From contig NZ_CAJNBK010000002.1 in the NCBI RefSeq assembly GCF_905220975.1, positions 496,001-560,000 of the forward strand: a stretch of DNA of 64,000 nt. The letters run 5' to 3'. Position 1 is the stretch's first letter; the number at the start of each line of letters is the position of its first letter. The notes under the pieces were generated by a model that searched no databases, had not been told where the DNA came from, and saw only the letters and a program-made list of their open reading frames with translations. Shown one piece after another: positions 30,373 through 42,739 of the stretch. The position numbers were made by a program, and so were the translations under genes. Source of the DNA: Paraburkholderia haematera (GTDB taxonomy: Bacteria; Pseudomonadota; Gammaproteobacteria; Burkholderiales; Burkholderiaceae).

Positions 30373-31626
30373 ATGGACGAGTTGACACTCGGTTTGATCG
30401 GCGCGGGTGCCGTGGTGGTCGGGGGCGTGGTCGTGTACAACGCATGGCAGGGCGCGAAAGTGCGCCGCAAGATGCCACGCCCGATGCCGGCCGATACCGC
30501 CGAAAGTTTCGCGCGCGACGATCAGGAAGAACAGAGCCCGTTTATCGAGCCGGCCCGGCCGACCACACGGCGCGAGCCGGTAGTGGGTTCGGAGGCGGCG
30601 GCGGAAAGCGCAGCGGCGCGCGTTGAGCCGACTTTTGGCGCGACTGCCGCGCCGCTCGATACGCCGGCCGATATTCAGGCCGAGATGACGACGCCGAACG
30701 GCTATCCCGAAGCCGAAGGCATTTCTGAAGCCGAAGGCGGCCAGGCTGCGAAGGCCGCCGAACCGGCCGAGCCGATCCTGCCCGCTGCCACGACGATTTC
30801 GTCGGCGCCGCCGGCTATCGTCGATCGGCGCATCGACTGCATCGTGCCGATTCGGTTGAACGGCCCGGTGGCCGGCGACAAGGTGATTCCGCTTGCGCAG
30901 CGTCTGCGCCGCGCCGGCAGCAAGCCCGTGCATATCGAAGGCAAGCTCGAAGGCGGTGCGTGGGAATTATTGCAAAACGGCGCACGCTATGAAGAGCTGC
31001 GCGCGGCCGCGCAGTTGGCCAATCGCAGCGGGGCGCTCAACGAACTGGAGTTTTCGGAGTTCGTGACGGGCGTGCAGCAGTTTGCCGATGCGCTTGACGC
31101 GTCGCCGGAATTTCCCGACATGCTCGAAACGGTTGCCATGGCGCGCGAGCTCGACGGCTTCGCCGCGCAGTGCGATGCGCAACTGTCGATCAACGTACTC
31201 TCCGACGGCGCGCCGTGGTCGGCCAACTATGTCCAGGCCGTCGCGTCGCAGGACGGTTTGCTGCTTTCGCGCGACGGCACGCGCTTCGTCAAGCTCGACG
31301 CGAAGCAGAGCCCGGTGTTCATGCTGCAATTCGGCGACACCAATTTCCTGCGTGACGACCTGACCTACAAGGGCGGCCAGATGATCACGCTGGTGCTCGA
31401 CGTGCCGGTCGCGGACGAAGACATCCTGCCGTTCCGCCTGATGTGCGACTACGCGAAATCGTTGGCTGAGCGTATTGGCGGACGGGTGGTCGACGATGGG
31501 CGCCGTCCGTTGCCGGAAACCGCGCTGCTGGCGATCGAAAAGCAGTTGATGACGCTCTACGCGAAGCTCGAACAGGCGGGTATTCCGGCGGGTTCGCCGG
31601 CCACCCGGCGTTTGTTCAGCCAGTAA
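30373..31626 (+). CDS. zipA: Cell division protein ZipA
   Basis: A 417-residue bitopic membrane protein that tethers FtsZ to the inner membrane. Residues 4-24 form one transmembrane helix (LTLGLIGAGAVVVGGVVVY), followed by a basic patch (RRKMPRPMP), a variable acidic/Ala-rich linker to about residue 155, and a C-terminal FtsZ-binding domain containing LSINVLSDG, TLVLDVP and FRLMCDYAKSLAERIGG. Start MDELTLG at 30373 follows GGAG. Position after smc and before ligA supports the assignment. Confidence 0.92.
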   Translation: MDELTLGLIGAGAVVVGGVVVYNAWQGAKVRRKMPRPMPADTAESFARDDQEEQSPFIEPARPTTRREPVVGSEAAAESAAARVEPTFGATAAPLDTPADIQAEMTTPNGYPEAEGISEAEGGQAAKAAEPAEPILPAATTISSAPPAIVDRRIDCIVPIRLNGPVAGDKVIPLAQRLRRAGSKPVHIEGKLEGGAWELLQNGARYEELRAAAQLANRSGALNELEFSEFVTGVQQFADALDASPEFPDMLETVAMARELDGFAAQCDAQLSINVLSDGAPWSANYVQAVASQDGLLLSRDGTRFVKLDAKQSPVFMLQFGDTNFLRDDLTYKGGQMITLVLDVPVADEDILPFRLMCDYAKSLAERIGGRVVDDGRRPLPETALLAIEKQLMTLYAKLEQAGIPAGSPATRRLFSQ

Positions 31627-34400
<2,774 letters not shown>

Positions 34401-34450
34401 CGGTCAATCTTGGGGGCTGCGGCGGTTGCCTTGTCGCGAGTGCCGCTGGA

Positions 34451-34488
34451 AACAAAAAACCCACACCTCGCGGTGTGGGTTTTTTGTT
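34451..34488. terminator. Bidirectional rho-independent terminator
   Basis: A perfect 17-bp inverted repeat: the left arm ends CCCACACC at 34467 and the right arm starts GGTGTGGG at 34472, loop TCGC. T runs flank both sides (TTTTTT at 34480-34485 on plus, matching A run on minus). It closes smc-zipA-ligA-def and, from the other side, map-glnD-pseudouridine synthase. Confidence 0.95.
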
Positions 34489-34550
34489 GGGCGAACATTA
34501 CGGCGCAGGCACCGTGAATGTTTCGCTGTTTGGGCTTCAGGCCCTCGGCA

Positions 34551-36773
34551 TCAAAACGACTCGTCCGCCGACAGATAGCGCCATTGGCCCGGCGGCAGCG
34601 CACCCAGCATCACCTGGCCCATCCGCACGCGCTTCAGGCCGATCACATCGAGGCCGACCAGCTCGCACATCCGGCGGATCTGGCGCTTCTTGCCTTCGCG
34701 CAGCACGAAACGCAGTTGCTCGCCGTTTTGCCAATTGACCTGTGCGGGTTTCAGCGGCACGTCGTCGAGCGAGAGGCCGTGGCACAAGAGCGCGAGGCTT
34801 TCCGGCGGGAAGTGGCTTTCGACGTCGGTGGTGTGCTCGCCGAACGCCACGCGCACCAGATACTCCTTGTCGATCTCCGAATGGCCGCCGATCAACTGCT
34901 TGGCGATGCGGCCGTCTTGCGTCAGCACCAGCAAGCCCGTCGAATCGATGTCCAGGCGACCGGCCGGCGCGAGCTGGCGCAGATGCGAGACCGAGAAGCG
35001 GATGTCAGAACTGTCGCCTTCCCAGCGATTTTCCGGCGTGACCAGCGTGATCGCCGGTTGGTAGCCGTCTTCCGCCTGGCCCGATACAAGGCCCACGGGC
35101 TTGTGGATCAGGACCGTCACCTGGCTCGCTTGGGCGGCTTCGGCGGCCGGGTCGATCTCGATGCGCTGGTCCGGGCGAATCTTGGTACCGAGCGTGTCGA
35201 TCCGCTCGCCGTCGACCAGCACCCAGCCTTTTTCGATCCACTCGTCGGCTTCGCGGCGCGAGCACATGCCGAGTTCCGACATCAGTTTGGACAGGCGCAC
35301 GGTGCCCGGTGCGTCTTCGTAATCGCGGCGCGGCGTGCGCGGGGCGGCATCGGTGTCGCGTTCGGCTCTGGCTGCCGGTGCGGGGCCACGCGGCTTGTCG
35401 GCGCGGGCCGGGCGGTTGTCATCGCCAAAGCGGCGGCCTGCGGCCGGCAGCGCCTTGTCGAAGCTGCGAGCTGGGCGTTCGCCACGGTCATTACGTTCAC
35501 TACGCTCGCCGGCACGCGCCGGACGATCGCCAAATTCACGCCTGGCCGGTGCTCGTTCGCCGCGCTCGTCGCGCGGCGCGCGCGCCGGACGGTCCGTGCG
35601 GTCACCGTAGCCACTCTTGACGGGCTTCGCGAAAGTGCGCTCGCCACGCTCGGACGCGCCGCGCTCGCCTTCAAAACGGCGCGGTGCGCTGTCGCTGCGC
35701 GGCCCGCGCTCGCCGCTACGGCGTTCTTGCGGTGCGCCGCGATCGCTGCCGAAGCGAGACCGATCCGAGGCGTCGCGCGCCGGACGCTCGCCACGCGGGC
35801 GGTCTTCCGACGGGCGGCCTGCGCCCGGGCGCGGACCACTGAACGGGCGGCGTTCGCCGTCGTCGCGACGCGGGGCGCGGTTGCCTTCAAAACTTCGTGG
35901 TGCACGTTCGCTGCGATCTGCGCTGCCTTCGAAGCGGCGGGGTGCGCGTTCGCTTCGGTCCGAACTTCCTTCGAACCGGCGGGGTGCGCCTTGACTGCGC
36001 TCGCCACGATCCGCACCGCCTTCAAAGCGGCGCGGCGCACGATCGCCGCTGCCTTCAAATCGACGCGGAGCGCCTTGGCTGCGCTCACCGTCAGCACGAC
36101 GCGGAGCGCGTTCGCTACGATCACCACCGCCTTCAAACCTGCGAGGTGCACGCTCACCATCATCACGACGCGGACCACGATCGCCACTGCCTTCGAATCG
36201 ACGCGGAGCACCCTGGCTGCGTTCACCGTCAGCGCGACGCGGAGCGCGTTCGCTACGATCACCACCACCTTCAAACTTACGGGGTGCGCGCTCACCATCG
36301 TCCCGACGCGGCGGACGATCGCCCTCAAACCGGCGCGGAGCGCGTTCGCTGCGGTCGCCGCCACCTTCAAATTTACGGGGCGCACGAGCACCCTCGTCCC
36401 GACGGGGTGCACGATCACCGCTGCCCTCGAAGCGGCGCGGCGCACCGCCGGCCCCTTCACGCCGTGGCGGCCGATCCGACGGCGCGCGGCGCGCAGCGCC
36501 AGCACCGCCCGCATCCCGCTCGCGGGAAAACGATCCTTCAGCCCGCGGTGCACGCGCACCGGCGCCCGCCGGCTTACCCGCGCCCGCCGGCCGCTTGCCG
36601 CCACCGGCTGCACCAGCGCCTTCACCCCGTGCCCCGCTAAAACCCGCCGTCGACGTGGACGGCTTCGGCCCGGCCGGGCGCGTCGGCTTACGCGCCGAGG
36701 TGCTTCCGGTACGGACAGGGGCGCGTTCGGACGAAGCCGGCCGCGGGTGCTTGGCTGTTAATTTGACTCGCAT
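34551..36773 (-). CDS. 23S rRNA pseudouridine synthase (RluB/RluF type) with long repetitive N-terminal extension
   Basis: A 740-residue protein. The last ~250 residues are a complete S4-containing pseudouridine synthase: S4 domain (RLSKLMSELGMCSRREADEW), catalytic AGRLDIDSTGLLVLTQDG with the nucleophilic Asp, and GKKRQIRRMCELVG. KRVRMGQVMLGALPPGQWR leans toward RluF (U2604), but RluB/E cannot be excluded. Residues 1-490 are Arg/Gly/Asp/Glu/Pro-rich, with APRRFEG-type units repeated about a dozen times. ATG at 36773 lies six bases after the glnD stop; an internal start near the S4 domain is possible but has no strong support. The opposite-strand open frames are composition artefacts. Confidence 0.9.
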   Translation of the reverse strand: MRVKLTAKHPRPASSERAPVRTGSTSARKPTRPAGPKPSTSTAGFSGARGEGAGAAGGGKRPAGAGKPAGAGARAPRAEGSFSRERDAGGAGAARRAPSDRPPRREGAGGAPRRFEGSGDRAPRRDEGARAPRKFEGGGDRSERAPRRFEGDRPPRRDDGERAPRKFEGGGDRSERAPRRADGERSQGAPRRFEGSGDRGPRRDDGERAPRRFEGGGDRSERAPRRADGERSQGAPRRFEGSGDRAPRRFEGGADRGERSQGAPRRFEGSSDRSERAPRRFEGSADRSERAPRSFEGNRAPRRDDGERRPFSGPRPGAGRPSEDRPRGERPARDASDRSRFGSDRGAPQERRSGERGPRSDSAPRRFEGERGASERGERTFAKPVKSGYGDRTDRPARAPRDERGERAPARREFGDRPARAGERSERNDRGERPARSFDKALPAAGRRFGDDNRPARADKPRGPAPAARAERDTDAAPRTPRRDYEDAPGTVRLSKLMSELGMCSRREADEWIEKGWVLVDGERIDTLGTKIRPDQRIEIDPAAEAAQASQVTVLIHKPVGLVSGQAEDGYQPAITLVTPENRWEGDSSDIRFSVSHLRQLAPAGRLDIDSTGLLVLTQDGRIAKQLIGGHSEIDKEYLVRVAFGEHTTDVESHFPPESLALLCHGLSLDDVPLKPAQVNWQNGEQLRFVLREGKKRQIRRMCELVGLDVIGLKRVRMGQVMLGALPPGQWRYLSADESF
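35880..36450 (-). repeat. Degenerate coding repeats (APRRFEG/GERAPRR units) in the pseudouridine synthase
   Basis: Within this stretch the encoded protein cycles through APRRFEG, APRKFEG, DRSERAPRR and GERSQGAPRR with GGGD or SGDR spacers. The DNA shows matching imperfect direct repeats of about 30-50 bases. This is a likely site of length variation between strains. Confidence 0.85.
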
Positions 36774-36779
36774 GAAATC

Positions 36780-39359
36780 TCACACTGCAATCGCGCGCAG
36801 CAGTTCGGTCTCGACCTGAATTTGCAGACGGTTGTCAGACAGGCCGTGTCCATCCAGCAGGAACACGTCTTCGACGCGTTCGCCGAGCGTATTGATCCGC
36901 GCCGAAGCGACGCCGACCCGATGCTCGGCCAGCACGCGCGCGATCGAATAAAGAAGGCCTGGCCGGTCGTTCGCCGACACGGACAGGATGTAGTATTGGC
37001 CGCGCTCGTCGGCCCGAAGATCGACGCGCGGCGTAACAGGGAAGGTCCGCGACAGCCGTGACAAACGGCCTTTCGACGGTCCCGGGAGCAGGGTGCCGTC
37101 GCCCGTGAGGCGTGCGGTCAGTTCCTGTTCGACCAGATTGGCAATATCGCGATAATGCACGTCTTCTTCGGTATGCGCGACGAGGAAATTATCGAGCGCG
37201 TATCCGTGACGGGTCGTGCTGACCCGCGCATCGAGCACTGACAAGCCATTGCGGTCGAAATACGCACAAATGCCGGCGAACAGATCGGGCTGATCTTTCA
37301 CGTACACCAGCACCTGAAGCGCTTCGCCGATCGGCGAAGGACGCGCACGCACGATCGGCGTCGCGGTCTCGACGTGCCGGTACAGGACGCGGGTCTGCCA
37401 GGCGATATCCGCCGCGTCGTGGCGCAGGAAGTAGCCGATGTCCAGCTTGTCCCACAGCGCCTTCTGCGCGCCTTCCGGCACGGTTTCGAGGCGCAGCAGG
37501 GCCAACGCCTCTTCCTGGCGCGACTTCAGTTCGGAGTGCGCGTCAGGCCGTGCGCCGCCGAGCACCGCCAACGTTGCGCGGTAGAGGTCCTCGAGCAGCT
37601 TGCCTTTCCAGGTGTTCCAGACTTTCGGGCTGGTGCCGCGAATGTCGGCCACGGTCAGCAGGTAAAGCGCCGTCAGCCGGCGCTCGTTGCCGACCTGTTC
37701 GGCAAACCGCTTGATGACCTCGGGGTCGCTGGTGTCCTGTTTCTGCGCGACCTGGCTCATGGTCAGATGCTGCTGAACCAGCCAGACGACCAGTTCGCCG
37801 TCCTCGCCCTCGATGCCATGGGTACGGCAGAAGCGCCGCGCGTCCGCCATGCCGAGCGTGGAATGGTCGCCGCCTCGGCCCTTGGCGATGTCGTGAAACA
37901 GCGCCGCCACGTACAACACCCACGGCCGGTCGAAATTGGCGATCAACTGGCTGCAGAACGGATATTCGTGCGCATGCTCGGCTACCGCGAAGCGGCGCAG
38001 ATTGCGCAACACCATGAGGATGTGCTGATCGACGGTGTAGACGTGGTACAGGTCGTGCTGCATCTGTCCGACAATGCGCCGGAAATTCAGCAGATAACGG
38101 CCGAGCACGCTGGTCTGGTTCATCAGCCGCAGTGCGTGCGTGATGCCGGCCGGCTGCTTCAGAATGTCCATGAACAGGCGCCGGTTTTCCGGGTCGCGCC
38201 GCCAATGCTGATCCATCACGTCGCGGGCGTTGTAAATCGCGCGCAGCGTGCGCGCCGACAAACCTTTCACGCCCGGCGTCTGCTCATAGAGCAGGAAAGC
38301 CTCGAGGATCGCGTTCGGCTCGCGCTGGAATACGTCGTCGCTGGCGATCTCCAGCATGCCCTGCTTCTCGACGAAACGCTCCGACAGCACGCGTGTGATG
38401 CCGCTCGTGTTGGGGAAAAGCTGCGCCTCGATGTTCTGGATCAGGATGGTGGCAAGCTGCGTAACGGCTTTGGCGGACCAGTAATAGCGGCGCATCAGTT
38501 GTTCGCTGGCGCGCTTGGTGGCCGTCGGCTTGTAGTCGAAGCTTTCGGCTACGGGCGTTTGCAGGTCGAATACCAGGATGTCCTGGCGGCGGCCGGCGAT
38601 CACATGCAGCCGGGCACGCAGCGTTTTCAGGAAGCCTTCGTTGCGGCGCAGTTCGCGCGCTTCACGCTGGGTGATCAGGCCGCGTGCTTCGAGCTCGCGC
38701 CAGCTGCTGCCGAAACCGGCCGCCTGTGTAATCCACAAAATCAGTTGCAGATCGCGCAGACCACCCGGGCTTTCCTTGATGTTCGGTTCGAGCGAATACG
38801 GCGTGTCCTGAAACTTGGCGTGCCGCTGACGCATTTCCAGCACTTTGGCCTGGAAGAATGCGCGCGGGTCGAGCGTTTCGCGGTAGCGCGCAACAAAGTC
38901 GTCGAAAAGCGACGCGCTGCCCGTTATGCACCGCGCTTCAAGCAGCGAGGTGCGCACGGTGACGTCGTTGGCGGCCTCTTCGACGCACTGCGCGACGCTG
39001 CGCACGCTGCTGCCGAGTTCGAGCCCCAAATCCCACGCGAGGCTGATAAAGCGTTCGATGCGCGCTTCGAGATGCTCGATTGGCGCGTCGGGCAGCAGGA
39101 CCAGAATGTCGATGTCGGAGTGGGGCGCGAGTTCGCCCCGCCCGTAACCGCCGACGGCCAGTAGCGCCAGTTCGGGCGGCAGCTGACAGGTGTTCCAGGC
39201 GGCGCGTAGCGACTCGTCCGTGACGTGCGCGAGCGCGGCCATCAGCGAGTCGACGTTGGAGGCGGTCCTGAAGCGTTCCAGCAACTGGGCTTTGGCCACT
39301 TTATAGTCCGCCTTGAGCGACGAGGCATGGGATTGGGCGACGGCTGGAACACTACTCAT
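36780..39359 (-). CDS. glnD: [Protein-PII] uridylyltransferase / uridylyl-removing enzyme
   Basis: An 859-residue nitrogen sensor that uridylylates PII proteins under nitrogen limitation and removes UMP when glutamine is high. Domains: nucleotidyltransferase [20 protein letters not shown] (near residue 70), the helical linker, an HD phosphohydrolase with [14 protein letters not shown], and two C-terminal ACT domains that bind glutamine ([16 protein letters not shown] and [16 protein letters not shown]). The start [11 protein letters not shown] at 39359 is preferred over an upstream TTG that would overlap map. It lies 31 bases after map. Confidence 0.96.
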   Translation of the reverse strand: MSSVPAVAQSHASSLKADYKVAKAQLLERFRTASNVDSLMAALAHVTDESLRAAWNTCQLPPELALLAVGGYGRGELAPHSDIDILVLLPDAPIEHLEARIERFISLAWDLGLELGSSVRSVAQCVEEAANDVTVRTSLLEARCITGSASLFDDFVARYRETLDPRAFFQAKVLEMRQRHAKFQDTPYSLEPNIKESPGGLRDLQLILWITQAAGFGSSWRELEARGLITQREARELRRNEGFLKTLRARLHVIAGRRQDILVFDLQTPVAESFDYKPTATKRASEQLMRRYYWSAKAVTQLATILIQNIEAQLFPNTSGITRVLSERFVEKQGMLEIASDDVFQREPNAILEAFLLYEQTPGVKGLSARTLRAIYNARDVMDQHWRRDPENRRLFMDILKQPAGITHALRLMNQTSVLGRYLLNFRRIVGQMQHDLYHVYTVDQHILMVLRNLRRFAVAEHAHEYPFCSQLIANFDRPWVLYVAALFHDIAKGRGGDHSTLGMADARRFCRTHGIEGEDGELVVWLVQQHLTMSQVAQKQDTSDPEVIKRFAEQVGNERRLTALYLLTVADIRGTSPKVWNTWKGKLLEDLYRATLAVLGGARPDAHSELKSRQEEALALLRLETVPEGAQKALWDKLDIGYFLRHDAADIAWQTRVLYRHVETATPIVRARPSPIGEALQVLVYVKDQPDLFAGICAYFDRNGLSVLDARVSTTRHGYALDNFLVAHTEEDVHYRDIANLVEQELTARLTGDGTLLPGPSKGRLSRLSRTFPVTPRVDLRADERGQYYILSVSANDRPGLLYSIARVLAEHRVGVASARINTLGERVEDVFLLDGHGLSDNRLQIQVETELLRAIAV

Positions 39360-39390
39360 TGGCAGGCGGGCGGGTGAGGTCGGAAGTCGG

Positions 39391-40200
39391 TCAGGCCGTG
39401 GCTGCGACAACCGGCGGACGCGCGGGCGTGCCGGCCGAGACAGTCAGCACGTCGTAGCCGGTTTCGGTGACGAGGATGGTGTGCTCCCACTGTGCCGACA
39501 GGCTGCGGTCTTTGGTCTTGACGGTCCACTGGTCCGGCATGGTGCGGATGTCGCGCCGACCGGCGTTGATCATCGGTTCGATCGTGAAGATCATGCCGGT
39601 CTGCAGCTCGAGCCCAGTGCCGGGACGGCCGTAGTGCAGAATCTGCGGGTCTTCGTGGAACACCGTGCCGATGCCGTGGCCGCAATATTCGCGTACCACG
39701 CTGTAGCCTTGCCCTTCGGCGTGTTTCTGGATGGCGTAGCCGATATCGCCGAGATGGGCGCCCGGGCGCACCTGATCGATGCCGAGCCACATGCATTCGA
39801 AGGTGGTCTGCACGAGGCGCCTGGCCATGATCGAGCCTTCGCCGACGATGAACATCCGGCTGGTGTCGCCGAAATAGCCTTCCTTGATCACCGTGACGTC
39901 GATATTCAACGCGTCGCCGTTCTTCACCGTCTTATCGCCCGGGATGCCGTGGCAGATCACGTCGTTGACCGAAATGCAGGTGGCTTTTGGGTATGGCGGA
40001 TAGCCGGGCGGCTGATAATTCAGCGGCGCCGGAATCGTGCCTTGCTCCTTGAGCATGTACTCGTGACACAGCCGGTCGAGTTCGCCGGTCGTGATGCCGG
40101 CCGTGACGAACGGCGTAATGTAATCGAGCACTTCGCTGGCGAGCTTGCAGGCGACGCGCATCTGCGCGATATCGTGTTCGTTTTTGAGCGTAATAGCCAT
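39391..40200 (-). CDS. map: Methionine aminopeptidase, type I
   Basis: A 269-residue di-metal enzyme that removes the initiator methionine. Ligand segments: [19 protein letters not shown] (Asp pair), [14 protein letters not shown] (His), FTIEPMIN (Glu) and [11 protein letters not shown] (Glu). [13 protein letters not shown] is typical of type I. Gene order map divergent from rpsB is classical. The C-terminus has a short Ala/Pro tail. Confidence 0.97.
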   Translation of the reverse strand: MAITLKNEHDIAQMRVACKLASEVLDYITPFVTAGITTGELDRLCHEYMLKEQGTIPAPLNYQPPGYPPYPKATCISVNDVICHGIPGDKTVKNGDALNIDVTVIKEGYFGDTSRMFIVGEGSIMARRLVQTTFECMWLGIDQVRPGAHLGDIGYAIQKHAEGQGYSVVREYCGHGIGTVFHEDPQILHYGRPGTGLELQTGMIFTIEPMINAGRRDIRTMPDQWTVKTKDRSLSAQWEHTILVTETGYDVLTVSAGTPARPPVVAATA

Positions 40201-40393
40201 GAGTCGGGCCTGAAATGCAATTTATTGCAAGATTATCGCACCATATTCCACCTGCCGCAGGGTTTTGCGAGAGGGGCGGCGCCTTTTGCCCTTGTGTTTA
40301 CGGCGGGTTGCGGGCGCCCGCAGGTGCCTTGGCGAGGGCGCCGGCAAGCGCCCGGGTGCAACCGCCTGCGGCAAGCAGGAGCTACCGGGCGGG

Positions 40394-40423
40394 TTGAGTC
40401 GGGCAATAGTCACGTGCTATAAT
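40394..40423 (+). promoter_or_regulatory. rpsB promoter (sigma-70 type)
   Basis: TTGAGT at 40394-40399 and a perfect TATAAT at 40418-40423, spacer 18 bases. The implied start near 40430 gives an rpsB leader of about 265 nt. Confidence 0.75.
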
Positions 40424-40503
40424 CTTTGGCTAAGTCGATCTCTGTCTTATTTTGTTGCTCTATCCGCTGTTCTAATAAGTTCCGATGGCGGAATGGGCAC
40501 AAA

Positions 40504-40619
40504 CTCTGGCGGGAAGGCTTCTCGTGGCGATAGTTGCCTGCGCTACGGGATAGAGCAGCACCAAGGCAGCAGACTCGCAAGCCGGCGCACCCAGGGTGTC
40601 CGTCGCGTTCCAGCCAGAG
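40504..40619 (+). promoter_or_regulatory. Predicted structured RNA domain in the rpsB leader
   Basis: CTCTGGCgGGAA (40504-40515) can pair with TTCCaGCCAGAG (40608-40619): eleven base pairs with one internal G-A mismatch, closing a 92-nt domain. Inside, GGCTT (40516-40520) pairs with AAGCC (40579-40583) and GTTGCCT (40533-40539) with AGGCAGC (40564-40570), nested without conflict; CACC/GGTG (40588-40598) forms a further hairpin. It matches no riboswitch I recognise. Autoregulation by S2 is known for other bacteria's rpsB leaders and is a reasonable guess, unproven here. Confidence 0.55.
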
Positions 40620-40694
40620 AGGGTGCAATGAGCACCACTGGCGGCGCGGCAGATACGGCAGCCGGCTTAAGACCTAACCCTCGCGGAGAATTTC

Positions 40695-41447
40695 ATGGCA
40701 GTTACCATGCGTCAAATGCTGGAAGCCGGTGTCCACTTCGGTCACCAAACGCGCTTCTGGAACCCGAAGATGGCCCCCTTCATTTTCGGTCATCGCAACA
40801 AGATTCACATCATCAACCTCGAAAAGACGCTGCCGATGTACAACGACGCGCTGAAGTACGCGCGTCAACTGGCAGCGAATCGCGGCACGATCCTGTTCGT
40901 CGGCACGAAGCGTCAATCGCGCGACACGATCGCTGAAGAAGCGCAACGCGCTGGCATGCCTTTCGTCAACGCACGCTGGCTCGGCGGTATGCTGACCAAC
41001 TTCAAGACGCTGAAGGTCTCGATCAAGCGCCTGAAGGACATGGAAGCAGCGCTGGAAGCAGGCGAAACCGAACGCATGAGCAAGAAAGAAGCGCTCCTGT
41101 TCGAACGCGAAATGACCAAGCTGCAAAAGTCGATCGGCGGCGTGAAAGACATGGGTGGCATTCCGGACGCGATCTTCGTGGTCGACGTCGGTTACCACAA
41201 GATTGCCGTGACCGAAGCTAACAAGCTCGGCATTCCGGTCATCGCCGTGGTCGACACGAACCACTCGCCGGAAGGCATCGACTACGTGATCCCGGGTAAC
41301 GACGACGCTTCGAAGGCTGTCGCTCTGTACACGGCTGGCGTGGCTGACGCGATCGTCGAAGGCCGTGCCAATGCGGTCAACGAAGTGGTGCAAGCTGCAC
41401 GTGGCGGCGACAGCGACGAGTTCGTCGAGGTCAACCCGGAAGCGTAA
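40695..41447 (+). CDS. rpsB: 30S ribosomal protein S2
   Basis: A 250-residue S2. It begins [26 protein letters not shown], the invariant start of the family, and contains [39 protein letters not shown] text and [19 protein letters not shown]2 sits on the back of the 30S subunit. It is followed by a strong hairpin terminator before tsf, which should lower EF-Ts or let tsf use its own promoter. Confidence 0.98.
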   Translation: MAVTMRQMLEAGVHFGHQTRFWNPKMAPFIFGHRNKIHIINLEKTLPMYNDALKYARQLAANRGTILFVGTKRQSRDTIAEEAQRAGMPFVNARWLGGMLTNFKTLKVSIKRLKDMEAALEAGETERMSKKEALLFEREMTKLQKSIGGVKDMGGIPDAIFVVDVGYHKIAVTEANKLGIPVIAVVDTNHSPEGIDYVIPGNDDASKAVALYTAGVADAIVEGRANAVNEVVQAARGGDSDEFVEVNPEA

Positions 41448-41465
41448 AGCTGCCCCGTGTCCGGC

Positions 41466-41499
41466 AAAAAAGGGGGCTTTCTACAGGCCCCCTTTTTTT
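41466..41499 (+). terminator. Hairpin terminator between rpsB and tsf
   Basis: GGGGGC (41472-41477) pairs with GCCCCC (41487-41492); the arms extend through AAAAAA/TTTTTT, with seven T following the stem. It lies 18 bases after the rpsB stop codon. Confidence 0.85.
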
Positions 41500-41639
41500 A
41501 AGCCGCGACAAAGTAGTGATGTGCTGTGTGCAGTGCTGAAACGTAGTTCGTAAAAAATACGTGCGACGTTGAAACGAATTCTTGCCGCCGGTATCGAAGT
41601 CCGGGCGGCGTGTGACAGACGGAACTCAAGGAGCAAATG

Positions 41640-42521
41640 ATGGCGGCAATTACCGCAAGCATGGTTGCAGAACTGCGCGCAAAGACCGACGCGCCGATGA
41701 TGGAATGCAAGAAGGCGCTGACGGAAGCCGAAGGCGACATGGAGCGCGCTGAAGAGCTGCTGCGCGTGAAGCTGGGCAACAAGGCCAGCAAGGCAGCGTC
41801 GCGCGTGACGGCTGAAGGCGTGGTCGCATCGTTCATCGGCGGCAACGCGGGTTCGCTGGTCGAACTGAACTGCGAAACCGACTTCGTTTCGAAGAACGAC
41901 GACTTCCTGGCTTTCTCGAAGACGGTCGCTGAACTGGTCGCTACGCAAAACCCGGCTGACGTCGCGGCTCTGTCGGCACTGCCGCTGGACGGCTCGACGG
42001 TCGACGCAGTGCGTCTGGCACTGGTCGGCAAGATCGGTGAAAACCTGTCGATCCGCCGTTTCGTGCGTTTCGAGACCGCGAACAAGGTGGCGGCGTACCT
42101 CCACGGCACGCGTATCGGCGTGCTGGTCGAGTACACCGGCGCGGACGAGCAGGTCGGCAAGGACGTGGCCATGCACATTGCCGCAATGAAGCCGGTCTCG
42201 CTGTCGTCGGACGACGTGCCGGCGGATCTGATCGCCAAGGAACGCAGCATTGCTGAGCAGAAGGCTGCCGAATCGGGCAAGCCGGCTGAAATCGTCGCCA
42301 AGATGGTCGACGGCAGCGTGCAGAAGTACCTGAAGGAAGTGTCGCTGCTGAACCAGACGTTCGTTAAGAACGACAAGCAGACGATCGAACAGATGCTGAA
42401 GGCTGGCAATGCGAGCGTGCAGAAGTTCGCGCTGTTCGTGGTCGGCGAAGGCATTGAGAAGAAGCAGGACGACTTCGCAGCTGAAGTGGCCGCTCAAGTC
42501 GCTGCTGCAAAGCAACAATAA
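41640..42521 (+). CDS. tsf: Translation elongation factor Ts
   Basis: A 293-residue EF-Ts, the GDP/GTP exchange factor for EF-Tu. [24 protein letters not shown] is the N-terminal module, and the core has [13 protein letters not shown]. There are two consecutive ATG codons (41637 and 41640); AAGGAG at 41628-41633 is three bases from the first and six from the second, so the second is preferred. Separated from rpsB by a terminator and from pyrH by 218 bases. Confidence 0.97.
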   Translation: MAAITASMVAELRAKTDAPMMECKKALTEAEGDMERAEELLRVKLGNKASKAASRVTAEGVVASFIGGNAGSLVELNCETDFVSKNDDFLAFSKTVAELVATQNPADVAALSALPLDGSTVDAVRLALVGKIGENLSIRRFVRFETANKVAAYLHGTRIGVLVEYTGADEQVGKDVAMHIAAMKPVSLSSDDVPADLIAKERSIAEQKAAESGKPAEIVAKMVDGSVQKYLKEVSLLNQTFVKNDKQTIEQMLKAGNASVQKFALFVVGEGIEKKQDDFAAEVAAQVAAAKQQ

Positions 42522-42554
42522 GTCTCGCTTAAGCTTCAGTTAGTACCGTTGGAC

Positions 42555-42651
42555 CCGCGGCGGAGCAAGACTTTGCCGCGGTCGGCGGCGCCGCAAGGCT
42601 GCGCGCGGGTTGATCCTCGTGGCGCACGCCGCTGGCGAACCCCAGGGTTCG
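42555..42651 (+). other. Hairpins between tsf and pyrH
   Basis: Two perfect stems without T runs: CCGCGGC (42555-42561) with GCCGCGG (42575-42581), and CGAACCC (42636-42642) with GGGTTCG (42645-42651). They may be processing or partial termination signals. Confidence 0.5.
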
Positions 42652-42666
42652 TCAATTTGGCGGCGC

Positions 42667-42696
42667 TTGCCCGAATCAGTATTTCACCCCTACATT
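42667..42696 (+). promoter_or_regulatory. Possible pyrH promoter
   Basis: TTGCCC (42667-42672) and TACATT (42691-42696) with an 18-base spacer, 44 bases before the pyrH ATG. Both boxes deviate from consensus. Confidence 0.35.
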
Positions 42697-42739
42697 AGTC
42701 CCTTGTTGTTGCCCTGTTCTGCGCGATCTGGATACCCCT

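Larger units (their letters stand above)
40201..40694. promoter_or_regulatory. map-rpsB divergent region: rpsB promoter and long leader
   Basis: No gene is supported in these 494 bases. They contain the rpsB promoter at 40394-40423, a structured leader domain at 40504-40619, a small hairpin GGTGC/GCACC at 40622-40636 whose loop overlaps an unused ATG (40628), and the rpsB ribosome site (GCGGAG near 40684). The stretch 40265-40390 is G+C-rich without visible signals. Confidence 0.65.

Noticed and set aside
34518..36761. Long plus-strand open frame opposite the pseudouridine synthase
   Set aside because: Its low-complexity Ala/Thr/Arg product is the reverse reading of the repeated Arg/Gly coding region; no start signal or family similarity.
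40504..40619. rpsB leader domain as a cobalamin or SRP RNA
   Set aside because: GGGAAGG and AAGGCAGC fragments recall those RNAs, but the rest of their conserved cores is absent.
40628..40936. Small open frame from the ATG at 40628 overlapping rpsB in another phase
   Set aside because: The purine-rich stretch upstream gives it a plausible start, but its product is low-complexity and it overlaps the S2 coding region; more likely part of the leader hairpin.
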